A stretch of 64,000 nt of DNA. Origin: Mycobacterium sp. IDR2000157661 (GTDB taxonomy: Bacteria; Actinomycetota; Actinomycetes; Mycobacteriales; Mycobacteriaceae). The first letter of the stretch is position 1. Each line of letters opens with the position of its first letter. The DNA is taken from NCBI RefSeq assembly GCF_022317005.1, contig NZ_CP081006.1, forward strand, positions 186,001 through 250,000, read 5' to 3'. The notes beneath the pieces are model-generated. The model did not search any database and had not been told where the DNA came from. It saw only the letters and a list, made by a program, of their open reading frames with translations. Shown piece after piece: positions 10,290 to 18,376 of this stretch. A program made the position numbers and the translations under genes.

Positions 10290-11537
10290 GTGGATTTCAC
10301 CCTGCCCGACCACCTGCCCGGCCTGCTCGCCGAGATGGACGCGTTCATCGAGGCGGAGATCAAGCCGCTGGAACGCGACCACATCCAGTATTTCGACAAG
10401 CGCCGCGAGCACGCGCGCACCGACTGGGACAACGGCGGCATTCCGCGGCGCGAGTGGGAGGACCTGCTCGGCGAGATGCGCAAACGCGCCGATGAGGCCG
10501 GCTGGCTGCGCTACGGGCTGCCCTCCCAGTTCGGCGGCCGCGACGGCAGCAACATCGACATGGCGGTCATCCGGGAGCACCTGGCGCACAAAGGGCTCGG
10601 CCTGCACAACGACCTGCAGGACGAGTCGTCGATCGTCGGCAACTTCCCCCAGGTCATCATGATGGACCGGTTCGGCACCGACGAGCAGAAGCGGCAGTGG
10701 ACCGAGGCGCTGATCACCGGTGAGCGGTCGATGGCGTTCGGACTGACCGAGCCCGATCACGGCTCGGACGCCACCTGGCTGGAGACCGTCGCGGTGCGCG
10801 ACGGCTCAGCAGACGGGGAGTGGGTCATCAACGGCACCAAGCGGTGGAACACCGGAGTGCACCGGGCCACGCACGACCTGATCTTCGCCCGCACATCCGG
10901 AGAACCGGGTCAGGCGCGGGGCATCACCGCGTTCCTGGTGCCGACGGACTCGCCCGGCTTCGCGGTGCCGTTCTACTGGTGGACCTTCAACATGCCCACC
11001 GACCACGGCGAGGTGGAGCTGAAGGACGTGCGCGTGCCCGCCGACGCAGTGCTCGGCGAGGTGGACCGCGGCCTCGAGGTGGGCCAGACCTTCCTGCACG
11101 AGAACCGGATCCGCCAGGCCGCCAGCAGCCTTGGCGCGGCGCAGTACTGCATCGACCGGGCGGTGGCCTACGCGGGAGAGCGCACCGTGTTCGGCAAGCC
11201 GCTGTCGGTGAACCAGGCCGTGCAGTGGCCGCTGGTGGAACTGCAGACCGAGGCGCAGATGGTGCGGCTGCTGGTGTACTACGCGGCCACCGAACTGGAC
11301 CGCAACCATCACATAGAGGTCTCCGACAAGGTGTCGATGGCCAACTACCGCGCCAACAGGCTGGTCTGCGAGGCCGCCGACCGGGCGATGCAGGTGTTCG
11401 GCGGGGTCGGCTACAGCAGGCACGAGCCCTTCGAGCACATCTACCGCCACCACCGCCGGTACCGGATCACCGAGGGCGCCGAGGAGATCCAGATCCGGCG
11501 GGTCGCACAACGGCTCTTCGGGTTCGGGCGCAAGTGA
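10290..11537 (+). CDS. acyl-CoA dehydrogenase (ACAD10/11-type partner)
   Basis: 415 aa. Full acyl-CoA dehydrogenase: N-terminal helical domain, FAD-contacting segment GLTEPDHGSDATWLE (about 151-165) and C-terminal FGGVGYSRHEPFEHIYRHHR with ITEGAEEIQ. GTG start with AAGGAG seven bases upstream. Its stop overlaps the GTG of an APH-fold kinase (GTGA). That pair corresponds to the two halves of ACAD10/11-type proteins and to LvaC/LvaA of the levulinate pathway, where a 4-hydroxyacyl-CoA is phosphorylated, eliminated and reduced or isomerised. I infer a similar role; straight-chain beta-oxidation remains possible. Confidence 0.85.
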   Translation: MDFTLPDHLPGLLAEMDAFIEAEIKPLERDHIQYFDKRREHARTDWDNGGIPRREWEDLLGEMRKRADEAGWLRYGLPSQFGGRDGSNIDMAVIREHLAHKGLGLHNDLQDESSIVGNFPQVIMMDRFGTDEQKRQWTEALITGERSMAFGLTEPDHGSDATWLETVAVRDGSADGEWVINGTKRWNTGVHRATHDLIFARTSGEPGQARGITAFLVPTDSPGFAVPFYWWTFNMPTDHGEVELKDVRVPADAVLGEVDRGLEVGQTFLHENRIRQAASSLGAAQYCIDRAVAYAGERTVFGKPLSVNQAVQWPLVELQTEAQMVRLLVYYAATELDRNHHIEVSDKVSMANYRANRLVCEAADRAMQVFGGVGYSRHEPFEHIYRHHRRYRITEGAEEIQIRRVAQRLFGFGRK

Positions 11538-12547
11538 AGTCGGAACTCGAGGCGGTGCTGCGGCCGGTACTGGGGGACGGCGTCACCGTGGCGAACCTGC
11601 GGGCACTGACCGGTGGGGCGAGCAGGACGACGTGGGCGTTCGACGCCGTCACCGCGCACGCGAGGAGCGAAAAAGACACCGCGCACGCGAGGAGCGAACA
11701 AGACGCCGATCAGCGTCAGGCGTTGATCCTGCGCACCGGACCACCCGACGACGTGCACGCGCCCATGGAACTCGAGGCCGTCGTGCAGCAGCGCGCGGCG
11801 GCCGCCGGCGCGCCGGTGCCGCACATCCTGTGCGCGGACAACTCCCCTGCCGCACTGGGCAATCCGTACCTGATCTGTGAGGCCATCGACGGGGAGACCA
11901 TCGTCCGCAGGATCCACCGCGCGCTCGACGACAACGGCCGCGACCGTCTGCTGCACCAGTGCGCGCGGGCGCTGGCCGACATCCACCGCGCCGACCACGC
12001 CGGTGTCGAACTCGCGGCGTCGGACCAGCTCACCGAATGGCAGGACCGGCTCGACGAAATGGGCGACACAACCGCCACTTTCGAGTGGGCGTTTCGCTGG
12101 CTGACCGCGCACCGGCCGCAGCCTTTGCGGCAGGTGCTGGTGCACGGCGACTTCCGGATGGGCAACCTGATCGTCGACGAGTCCGGTTTGGCGGCGGTGC
12201 TGGACTGGGAACTGGTCCACCTCGGCGAGGTGTACGAGGATCTGGCCTGGTTCTGCATCCGGGCGTGGCGCTTCGGCGCTTCCGAAGAACTCGGAGCCGG
12301 CGGACTGGGCAGCGTGGAGACCTTCCTGTCCGCCTACGAGTCCGCCGCGGAACAGGCGCTGGACCGGGATGCGTTCCGATGGTGGCTCACCGTGGCGACC
12401 CTGCGCTGGGGGGTGATCTGCCGGTTCCAGGCCGAGCGGCATCTGTCCGGACAGGCGCAGTCGGTCGAGTTGGCCGCGATCGGACGGCGGGTCAGCGAAA
12501 CCGAATGGGACATACTCGATCTGCTCGAGGGAGGCGGTCCGCGGTGA
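11534..12547 (+). CDS. APH-fold kinase of the ACAD10/11 (LvaA-like) type
   Basis: 337 aa from GTG 11534, overlapping the previous stop. The aminoglycoside-phosphotransferase fold is shown by LVHGDFRMGN (catalytic Asp, about residue 205-212) and VLDWE (metal-binding Asp, about 223-227). Proteins of this group next to acyl-CoA dehydrogenases phosphorylate hydroxyacyl-CoAs rather than antibiotics. Residues 40-57 contain a duplicated TAHARSE(K/Q)D, encoded by two 27-bp repeats. They extend a loop between the N-lobe strands, before LILRTGPP where the ATP-binding residue is expected. Homologues I know have only a short turn there, so this looks like an inserted repeat that has been tolerated. Confidence 0.82.
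   Translation: MKSELEAVLRPVLGDGVTVANLRALTGGASRTTWAFDAVTAHARSEKDTAHARSEQDADQRQALILRTGPPDDVHAPMELEAVVQQRAAAAGAPVPHILCADNSPAALGNPYLICEAIDGETIVRRIHRALDDNGRDRLLHQCARALADIHRADHAGVELAASDQLTEWQDRLDEMGDTTATFEWAFRWLTAHRPQPLRQVLVHGDFRMGNLIVDESGLAAVLDWELVHLGEVYEDLAWFCIRAWRFGASEELGAGGLGSVETFLSAYESAAEQALDRDAFRWWLTVATLRWGVICRFQAERHLSGQAQSVELAAIGRRVSETEWDILDLLEGGGPR
11651..11704 (+). repeat. two tandem 27-bp repeats inside the kinase gene
   Basis: Units 11651-11677 and 11678-11704 are identical except for one base (A or C in the lysine/glutamine codon). Each encodes TAHARSE(K/Q)D. The in-frame 27-bp unit length matches that of the unrelated repeat at 6261-6341 in the same operon. Confidence 0.95.
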
Positions 12548-12903
12548 GCGGAGTCTACGGGAGGCCGACGGCAGCCGAGCTCGTCGCGGCGGTGGCCGGC
12601 TTCCTGGAGACCGACGTGCGAGAAGCGACTCGGCCCGAGCGTCGGCCCGCCGACGCCGGTGCTGTCAACTTCCACGCGCGGGTGGCCGCGAACGTGCTGC
12701 GCATCGTCGAACGCGAACTGCTCGACACCACGGTCGCCGAGGTCACCGACGCGGTGGGGTCGCTGGGCTTCGCCGATGAGCTGGAGCTGGCCGACGCGAT
12801 CCGCGGCGGCCTGCTCGACGGACGGGGCGCCGAACTGCTGCCCGTGCTGCGGACCGTCGTACGGCACCGACTCGACATCGCTCACCTCGGCTATGCCGAG
12901 TGA
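12544..12903 (+). CDS. small DUF6285-like protein linked to the kinase/dehydrogenase pair
   Basis: 119 aa from GTG 12544 (overlaps the kinase stop, GTGA). It has the pattern RPTAAELVAAVAGFLETDV, then NFHARVAANVLRIVEREL, which I recall from short proteins annotated DUF6285 that follow acyl-CoA dehydrogenase and phosphotransferase genes. No catalytic motif is visible; it is all helical. The LvaB protein of the levulinate pathway is a small protein needed with the LvaA kinase, so this could be the equivalent kinase partner. This is a hypothesis from gene order and size. Confidence 0.7.
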   Translation: MSGVYGRPTAAELVAAVAGFLETDVREATRPERRPADAGAVNFHARVAANVLRIVERELLDTTVAEVTDAVGSLGFADELELADAIRGGLLDGRGAELLPVLRTVVRHRLDIAHLGYAE

Positions 12904-12963
12904 CTTCGGCGGCGAACGTTGAGTACCGTTCGAACAGCGAGAAGGTCGAAGGAGGGCAGCCAA

Positions 12964-13365
12964 GTGACTGTTGTCGACGCCGATACCGTCACCGACGTGG
13001 CCGATCGCCTCTTCCACGCAATCGAGACCGGCGACCGTGAGGGAGTCCAGCACCTGTGGAGCGACGACGTGGTGGTCTGGAAGGTCGCCGACCGCGACCG
13101 TGATAAGGACCGCGCCCTGCGGGTGATCAACTGGTTCATCGACGCGACCACTCAGCGCCGCTACGAGGTGCTGGACCGTCGCCTGTTCGACGGTGGGTTC
13201 GTCCAGCAGCACATCTTGCACGCCAGCGGCCGCAACGGTGGGTCGATCGCGATGCGGGTGTGTCTGGTCGTGCAGGTAGGCGCCAACGGTCTGATCGGCC
13301 GGATCGACGAATACTTCGACCCGGCGGAGATGGCGCCGCTGCTGGGTTCCTCAGAAGGAGACTGA
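12964..13365 (+). CDS. NTF2/SnoaL-like protein
   Basis: 133 aa in the nuclear transport factor 2 / SnoaL-like cone fold: an N-terminal helix VTDVADRLFHAIETGD, then LWSDDVVVWK and a final sheet strand ending in IDEYFDPAEM, the usual C-terminal family motif. Members are isomerases, hydrolases or accessory proteins; no active-site assignment is possible here. GTG 12964 is chosen because AAGGAGG lies 8 bases before it. One base separates it from the YceI gene. Confidence 0.72.
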   Translation: MTVVDADTVTDVADRLFHAIETGDREGVQHLWSDDVVVWKVADRDRDKDRALRVINWFIDATTQRRYEVLDRRLFDGGFVQQHILHASGRNGGSIAMRVCLVVQVGANGLIGRIDEYFDPAEMAPLLGSSEGD

Positions 13366-13366
13366 C

Positions 13367-13900
13367 ATGGCAAGCCTCAGCGAGTTTTTCAGCGACCCGG
13401 ACACCGCCGGAACCTGGACCGTCGACGCCGACCGGTCGACGATCACCGTCAAGAGCAAGTCGATGTGGGGCCTTGTTCCGGTCAAGGGCAAGTTCACCGA
13501 GTTCAGCGGCGATGGCCAACTAGCCGCTCCGCAAACGGTTTCCGGCCGCCTCGAGATCAAGGCCGCCTCGCTGCGCACAGGCATCCGCAAGCGCGACGAA
13601 CATCTTCACTCCGCCGATTTCTTTGCGGCCGATAAATTTCCCGACATCGTCGTGGTGGTCTCGTCGGCCGACGTGGTCGACGGTGACTCCCTCGACCTGC
13701 ATGCGCAGCTGACCGTGAAGGGCACGACCAAACCGCTGTCATTGCGGACCAAGGTCACCGCGGTCGGCGACGGCGGCATGCGGCTCGAGACGCGGGCCAC
13801 CGTCAACCGGCAGGACTTCGGCGTCGACGGGAACATGATCGGCATGATCGGTGACACCGCCACGATCTCCGGTGACTTGGTGTTCCGGCGCGTCCGCTAG
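13367..13900 (+). CDS. YceI-family lipid-binding protein
   Basis: 177 aa. The sequence follows the YceI lipocalin-like barrel: GTWTVDADRSTITVKSKSMWG, KGKFTEFSGDGQL, SLRTGIRKRDEHL-SADFFAADKFPDI and the final GDLVFRRVR. YceI proteins bind isoprenoid or other long lipids in a barrel. No signal peptide is seen, so a cytoplasmic or carrier role is likely, as in other actinobacterial YceI proteins. It is translated almost directly after the NTF2-like gene. Confidence 0.85.
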   Translation: MASLSEFFSDPDTAGTWTVDADRSTITVKSKSMWGLVPVKGKFTEFSGDGQLAAPQTVSGRLEIKAASLRTGIRKRDEHLHSADFFAADKFPDIVVVVSSADVVDGDSLDLHAQLTVKGTTKPLSLRTKVTAVGDGGMRLETRATVNRQDFGVDGNMIGMIGDTATISGDLVFRRVR

Positions 13901-13915
13901 CCGTACGATCACCGC

Positions 13916-14317
13916 ATGGTCGAGTCATCGCCACCGTTGCGGGTCCTCGTCTACAGCGACAACCCCAGGACCCGCGAGCAGGTACAACTGGCGCTCGGCA
14001 AACGGGTGCACCCTGACCTGCCGGAATTGACCTATTTCGAGGTGGCGACCGGTCCGATGGTCATCCGGGAGATGGATCGGGGCGGGTTCGATCTGGTGAT
14101 CCTCGACGGTGAGGCCACCCCGACCGGCGGCATGGGAATCGCCAAGCAACTCAAGGACGAGATCACGGACTGCCCGCCGGTCCTGGTGCTCACCGGCCGG
14201 CCGGACGACGCGTGGCTGGCGAGTTGGTCACGCGCGGAGGCCGCCGTTCCGCACCCGATCGACCCGATCCGGCTCGGCGACGCCGTCAGCTCTCTGCTGC
14301 GAGCGCCAGTGCAGTAG
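13916..14317 (+). CDS. atypical response regulator receiver protein (Rv3143-like)
   Basis: 133-aa stand-alone receiver domain. LVILDGEATPTGGMGIA (about 58-74) holds the phospho-acceptor Asp, VLVLTGRPDD the conserved Thr region, and AAVPHPIDP the position where the conserved Lys-Pro is found in canonical receivers; Lys is replaced by His. The N-terminal acidic pair is also missing (VYSDN). The protein resembles M. tuberculosis Rv3143, which also lies just upstream of nuoA. No output domain and no sensor kinase gene is nearby. Confidence 0.8.
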   Translation: MVESSPPLRVLVYSDNPRTREQVQLALGKRVHPDLPELTYFEVATGPMVIREMDRGGFDLVILDGEATPTGGMGIAKQLKDEITDCPPVLVLTGRPDDAWLASWSRAEAAVPHPIDPIRLGDAVSSLLRAPVQ

Positions 14318-14407
14318 CCGGAGAACACGGATTCGCCTGTGCCACATGCCTTCTGCGGGCATGACGACATAGCCACGTGTTGCCAATAGCGATACTAATC
14401 AAAAGGT

Positions 14408-14436
14408 GTGGCACCCATCGCTAACCCCGCTAGGGT
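14408..14436 (+). promoter_or_regulatory. candidate nuo operon promoter
   Basis: GTGGCA (14408-14413), 17-base spacer, TAGGGT (14431-14436), fitting the mycobacterial TANNNT -10 rule. It would start transcription about 40 bases before nuoA. An alternative -10 (TACTAAT, about 14393-14399) lies upstream. Not decisive. Confidence 0.3.
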
Positions 14437-14482
14437 GTGGGTAAGCTCACATCGACAGCCCACGAGGGAGCGTTTGCGCGGA

Positions 14483-14854
14483 ATGGATTTGTACACACCG
14501 ATCCTGGTGCTTGGCGCTATTGCGGCCGTGTTCGCGGTCGGCTCGGTCGGCATAGCTCTGTTTGTCGGTCCGCGGCGCTACAACCAGTCCAAACTCGAGG
14601 CCTACGAGTGCGGCATCGAGCCGGTCCCGGAACTGGCCAGTGCCCATTCGGCGGGCCAGCGCTTCCCGATCAAGTACTACCTGACCGCGATGTTGTTCAT
14701 CATCTTCGACATCGAGATCGTGTTCCTCTATCCCTGGGCTGTCGCCTTCGACAATTTAGGGGTGTTTGCCCTGGTGGAGATGTTGCTGTTCATGGTCGTG
14801 GTGTTCGTGGCGTACGCGTATGTCTGGCGGCGGGGAGGTCTGGCATGGGACTAG
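14483..14854 (+). CDS. nuoA: NADH-quinone oxidoreductase subunit A
   Basis: 123-aa membrane subunit of complex I. Three transmembrane helices (about 5-25, 65-85, 95-115) and the conserved loop segment YECGIEP (Cys implicated in active/deactive conformational change in homologues), followed by [21 protein letters not shown] cut short here to its central motif [13 protein letters not shown] 14483 matches the usual N-terminus MDLYTPILV; an in-frame TTG at 14474 is closer to GGGAG. First gene of the nuo operon; its end overlaps nuoB by ten bases. Confidence 0.95.
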   Translation: MDLYTPILVLGAIAAVFAVGSVGIALFVGPRRYNQSKLEAYECGIEPVPELASAHSAGQRFPIKYYLTAMLFIIFDIEIVFLYPWAVAFDNLGVFALVEMLLFMVVVFVAYAYVWRRGGLAWD

Positions 14855-15399
14855 AGGAGAAGCTGCCCGCCGGCATCCTGCTCTCGACGGTCGAGAAGGT
14901 GGCGGGCTACATCCGCAAAGGCTCGCTGTGGCCCGCGACGTTCGGGCTGGCCTGCTGCGCGATCGAGATGATGGCGACGGCGGGGCCGAGGTTCGACATC
15001 TCACGGTTCGGCATGGAACGGTTCTCGGCCACCCCCCGCCAGGCCGATCTGATGATCGTCGCCGGGCGGGTGAGCCAGAAGATGGCGCCCGTACTGCGGC
15101 AGATCTACGACCAGATGGCCGAGCCCAAGTGGGTGCTGGCGATGGGCGTGTGCGCGTCGTCGGGTGGGATGTTCAACAACTACGCCATCGTCCAGGGCGT
15201 CGATCACGTCGTGCCCGTCGACATCTACCTGCCCGGATGCCCGCCCCGTCCGGAGATGTTGCTGCATGCAATCCTCAAGCTGCACGACAAGATTCAGGAG
15301 ATGCCGCTCGGCGTGCACCGCGAGGAGGCGATTCGCGAAGCCGAGAAGGCCGCCCTGGCCGTGACCCCGACGATCGAGCTCAAAGGCCTGCTGCGGTGA
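14845..15399 (+). CDS. nuoB: NADH-quinone oxidoreductase subunit B
   Basis: 184 aa. Carries the N2 [4Fe-4S] cluster, the last electron carrier before quinone: GLACCAIEM (adjacent Cys pair about 37-38), GVCASSGG and PGCPPRPE provide the four Cys ligands. Peripheral-arm subunit sitting at the membrane interface. The start overlaps the nuoA end, and GTGA couples it to nuoC. Confidence 0.96.
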   Translation: MGLEEKLPAGILLSTVEKVAGYIRKGSLWPATFGLACCAIEMMATAGPRFDISRFGMERFSATPRQADLMIVAGRVSQKMAPVLRQIYDQMAEPKWVLAMGVCASSGGMFNNYAIVQGVDHVVPVDIYLPGCPPRPEMLLHAILKLHDKIQEMPLGVHREEAIREAEKAALAVTPTIELKGLLR

Positions 15400-16115
15400 C
15401 CGACAACGACAACGGCCCGGCCACGGGTGCCGAGCCGGGTCCCCAGGCCGACCTGCAACCCCCCGAAGTGATCGGCGTCCGGCGCGGCATGTTCGGTGCC
15501 ACGGGCTCCGGCGACACGTCGGGCTACGGCCGCCTGGTGCGCCCGGTGGCGCTGCCGGGCGGCTCGCCGCGTCCGTACGGCGGCTACTTCGACGAGGTCG
15601 TCGACAGCCTGGCCGCCAGGATCGGCGAGGAGGACTACGCGGCCGCCGTCGAGAGCGTGGTGGTCTACCGCGACGAGCTCACGCTGGAGGTCCGGCGCGA
15701 ACACTTGCCGGCGACCGCCCAGGTACTGCGCGACGACCCGGCGCTGCGCTTCGAGTTGTGCCTCGGGGTGAGCGGGGTGCACTACCCCGACGACAAGGGT
15801 CGCGAATTGCACGCGGTGTACCCGTTGATGTCGATCACCCACAACCGACGCATCCGGGTGGAGGTCGCCGCACCCGACGACGACCCGCACATCCCGTCGC
15901 TGTTCGGGGTGTACCCGACCGTCGACTGGCACGAGCGGGAGACCTACGACTTCTTCGGCATCATCTTCGACGGCCATCCCGCGCTGACCCGCATCGAGAT
16001 GCCCGACGACTGGGTGGGTCACCCGCAGCGCAAGGACTACCCGTTGGGCGGGATTCCGGTGGAGTACCACGGCGCCGAGATTCCGCCGCCGGATCAGCGG
16101 AGGGCCTACAACTGA
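15396..16115 (+). CDS. nuoC: NADH-quinone oxidoreductase subunit C
   Basis: 239 aa from GTG 15396. The 30-kDa peripheral subunit with the family signature [20 protein letters not shown] and the following [20 protein letters not shown]. An N-terminal acidic/glycine-rich extension of about 30 residues is typical of actinobacterial NuoC. GTGA overlap with nuoB and TGATG overlap with nuoD. Separate from NuoD, unlike the fused enterobacterial NuoCD. Confidence 0.95.
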   Translation: MTDNDNGPATGAEPGPQADLQPPEVIGVRRGMFGATGSGDTSGYGRLVRPVALPGGSPRPYGGYFDEVVDSLAARIGEEDYAAAVESVVVYRDELTLEVRREHLPATAQVLRDDPALRFELCLGVSGVHYPDDKGRELHAVYPLMSITHNRRIRVEVAAPDDDPHIPSLFGVYPTVDWHERETYDFFGIIFDGHPALTRIEMPDDWVGHPQRKDYPLGGIPVEYHGAEIPPPDQRRAYN

Positions 16116-17449
16116 TGAGCACAACCCCCAACCCGCCCGAACCGGGCGGTCCCGAAACGGTGGTCGTGGTAGGCGGACAGGACTGGGACGAAGTCGTCGC
16201 GGCGGCCCGCCGGAACGCCGACGCCAATGTCGGCGAACGCATCGTCGTCAACATGGGCCCGCAGCATCCGTCCACGCACGGCGTGCTGCGGCTGATCCTG
16301 GAGATCGAGGGCGAGACCATCGTCGAGGCGCGGGCGGGCATCGGCTACCTGCACACCGGGATCGAGAAGAACCTCGAGTTCCGCAACTGGACGCAGGGCG
16401 TCACGTTCGTCACCCGAATGGATTACCTGTCACCGCTTTTCAACGAGACGGTGTACTGCCTGGGCGTCGAGAAGCTGCTCGGCGTCACCGACGACATTCC
16501 GGAGCGGGCCAGCGTCATCCGCGTGATGATGATGGAGCTCAACCGCATCTCCTCACATTTGGTCGCGCTGGCGACCGGCGGTATGGAACTCGGCTCGATG
16601 GGCGCGATGTTCTACGGCTTTCGCGAGCGTGAGCAGATCCTGTCGATCTTCGAAACCATCACCGGGCTGCGGATGAACAACGCCTACATCCGGCCCGGCG
16701 GCGTGGCGATGGATCTGCCCGACGAAGCGATCCCGCAGATCCGCGACATGCTCAAGCTGATGCCCAAACGGCTGAAGGATCTCGAGGACCTGCTCAGCGA
16801 GAACTACATCTGGAAGGCCCGCACCCAAGGCATCGGTTACCTGGACCTGACCGGGTGCATCGCCCTGGGCATCACCGGGCCGTGCCTGCGGTCCACCGGC
16901 CTGCCCCACGACCTGCGCAGGGCACAGCCCTACTGCGGATACGAGAACTACGAGTTCGACGTCATCACCGACGACGCCTGCGACTCCTACGGGCGCTACG
17001 TGATCCGAGTCAAGGAGATGCACGAGTCGCTGAAGATCATCGAGCAGTGCCTGGAGAGGTTGCAGCCGGGCCCGGTGATGATCCAGGACAAGAAGATCGC
17101 CTGGCCGGCCGATCTCAAGCTCGGGCCCGACGGGCTCGGCAACTCGGCCGAACACATCTCCAAGATCATGGGCCATTCGATGGAGGGCCTGATTCACCAC
17201 TTCAAGCTGGTCACCGAGGGTATCCGGGTGCCGCCCGGGCAGGTCTACGTCGCGGTCGAGTCACCGCGCGGCGAGCTCGGCGTGCACATGGTCTCCGACG
17301 GCGGCACCCGGCCCTACCGGGTGCACTACCGCGATCCGTCGTTCAACAACCTGCAGGCCGTGGCGGCGATGTGCGAGGGCGGCCTGGTCGCCGATGCGAT
17401 CACCGCGGTGGCGTCGATCGACCCGGTCATGGGAGGCGTGGACCGATGA
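16115..17449 (+). CDS. nuoD: NADH-quinone oxidoreductase subunit D
   Basis: 444 aa, the 49-kDa subunit lining the quinone pocket. [21 protein letters not shown] holds the conserved HPSTHG of the quinone site (shown here in part), [10 protein letters not shown] follows, and the C-terminus ends VMGGVDR. Derived from the NiFe-hydrogenase large subunit but without its metal ligands. The start overlaps the nuoC stop; the stop overlaps the ATG of a mini-ORF that leads to nuoE. Confidence 0.96.
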   Translation: MSTTPNPPEPGGPETVVVVGGQDWDEVVAAARRNADANVGERIVVNMGPQHPSTHGVLRLILEIEGETIVEARAGIGYLHTGIEKNLEFRNWTQGVTFVTRMDYLSPLFNETVYCLGVEKLLGVTDDIPERASVIRVMMMELNRISSHLVALATGGMELGSMGAMFYGFREREQILSIFETITGLRMNNAYIRPGGVAMDLPDEAIPQIRDMLKLMPKRLKDLEDLLSENYIWKARTQGIGYLDLTGCIALGITGPCLRSTGLPHDLRRAQPYCGYENYEFDVITDDACDSYGRYVIRVKEMHESLKIIEQCLERLQPGPVMIQDKKIAWPADLKLGPDGLGNSAEHISKIMGHSMEGLIHHFKLVTEGIRVPPGQVYVAVESPRGELGVHMVSDGGTRPYRVHYRDPSFNNLQAVAAMCEGGLVADAITAVASIDPVMGGVDR

Positions 17450-17513
17450 GCGCTTGCGCGAAGAGACGAATACACCGATGAGCGCTTGCGCGAAGAGGCG
17501 AGGGTATCGATGA
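17444..17513 (+). repeat. two coupled mini-ORF repeats between nuoD and nuoE
   Basis: CGATGAGCGCTTGCGCGAAGAG occurs at 17444-17465 and again at 17476-17497 (32-bp period). The first copy's ATG overlaps the nuoD stop and encodes [11 protein letters not shown], ending at 17481; the second starts at 17478, encodes [11 protein letters not shown] and ends at 17513, overlapping the nuoE ATG at 17510. All three junctions are ATGA. The arrangement resembles that described for M. tuberculosis MIRU elements, though the sequence differs. Confidence 0.85.
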
Positions 17514-18376
17514 GCGTGTTTCTCGAACTGGGTCAGCGACCCGACGAACCCGGCCCGCCGATCCACGGGCCGGTGTCGTATCCAGATGACGTCACGACCA
17601 GGCTGGCCGCCGACGCCGAGAAGATCATCGCCCGGTACCCGCAGGGACGTTCGGCATTGTTGCCGTTGCTGCACCTCGTCCAGTCCGAGGACGGTTATCT
17701 GACGCCTGCCGGAATCGCTTTCTGTGCCGGTCAATTGGGCCTGACCGACGCCGAGGTCACCGCGGTGGCGACCTTCTACTCGATGTACCGCCGCACGCCG
17801 ACAGGCGAGTACCTCGTCGGTGTGTGCACCAACACCTTGTGCGCGATCATGGGCGGTGACGCGATCCTCGAAGCGCTGCAGGATCATCTGGGCGTGCACG
17901 CAGGCGAGACCACCACCGACGGGCGGGTCACACTCGAACACGTCGAATGCAACGCGGCGTGTGACTATGCACCGGTCGTGATGGTCAACTGGGAGTTCTA
18001 CGACAACCAAACGCCCTCATCGGCCCGCGATCTCGTCGACGGCCTGCGCGCCGGGACGCCACCGGATCCGACGCGTGGGTCCGCCCCGCTGTGCACTTTC
18101 CGCGAGACCGCCCGCACGCTGGCCGGTCTGCCCGATCACCGGTCCGGCGGCGGGCCGCCCGGCGAAGCGACGCTGGCCGGGCTCCGGGTGGCCCACGAGA
18201 AGGGCATGGCCGCGCCGAGGGCCGATGTGCCCGCGCAGCCCCACGACACGCCCGACGACGCGGAGGCAGGCGCCGAAGCCACCAGCGACGCGCCCGCCCC
18301 CGGGCCGTCTGCCACGGTGCCGCCGAAGCCCGACACCACCGAAACAAGCACAGAAGCAACGGATTCGAAGGCATGA
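17510..18376 (+). CDS. nuoE: NADH-quinone oxidoreductase subunit E
   Basis: 288 aa. Thioredoxin-like [2Fe-2S] subunit of the NADH module: GVCTNTLCAIMGG and VECNAACDYAP give the C-x4-C and C-x3-C ligand pattern (residues about 107-112 and 148-152). Residues after about 180 form a long Pro/Ala/Thr/acid-rich tail ending ATDSKA that has no fold signature and is longer than in E. coli (166 aa in total). ATG 17510 is coupled to the preceding mini-ORF; an in-frame TTG at 17486 lies inside the repeat and is unlikely. ATGA overlap with nuoF. Confidence 0.94.
   Translation: MSVFLELGQRPDEPGPPIHGPVSYPDDVTTRLAADAEKIIARYPQGRSALLPLLHLVQSEDGYLTPAGIAFCAGQLGLTDAEVTAVATFYSMYRRTPTGEYLVGVCTNTLCAIMGGDAILEALQDHLGVHAGETTTDGRVTLEHVECNAACDYAPVVMVNWEFYDNQTPSSARDLVDGLRAGTPPDPTRGSAPLCTFRETARTLAGLPDHRSGGGPPGEATLAGLRVAHEKGMAAPRADVPAQPHDTPDDAEAGAEATSDAPAPGPSATVPPKPDTTETSTEATDSKA

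Noticed and set aside
11534-12547. Aminoglycoside resistance gene
   Set aside because: Although APH-fold, it is coupled to an acyl-CoA dehydrogenase and belongs with ACAD10/11-type kinases; the context is metabolic.
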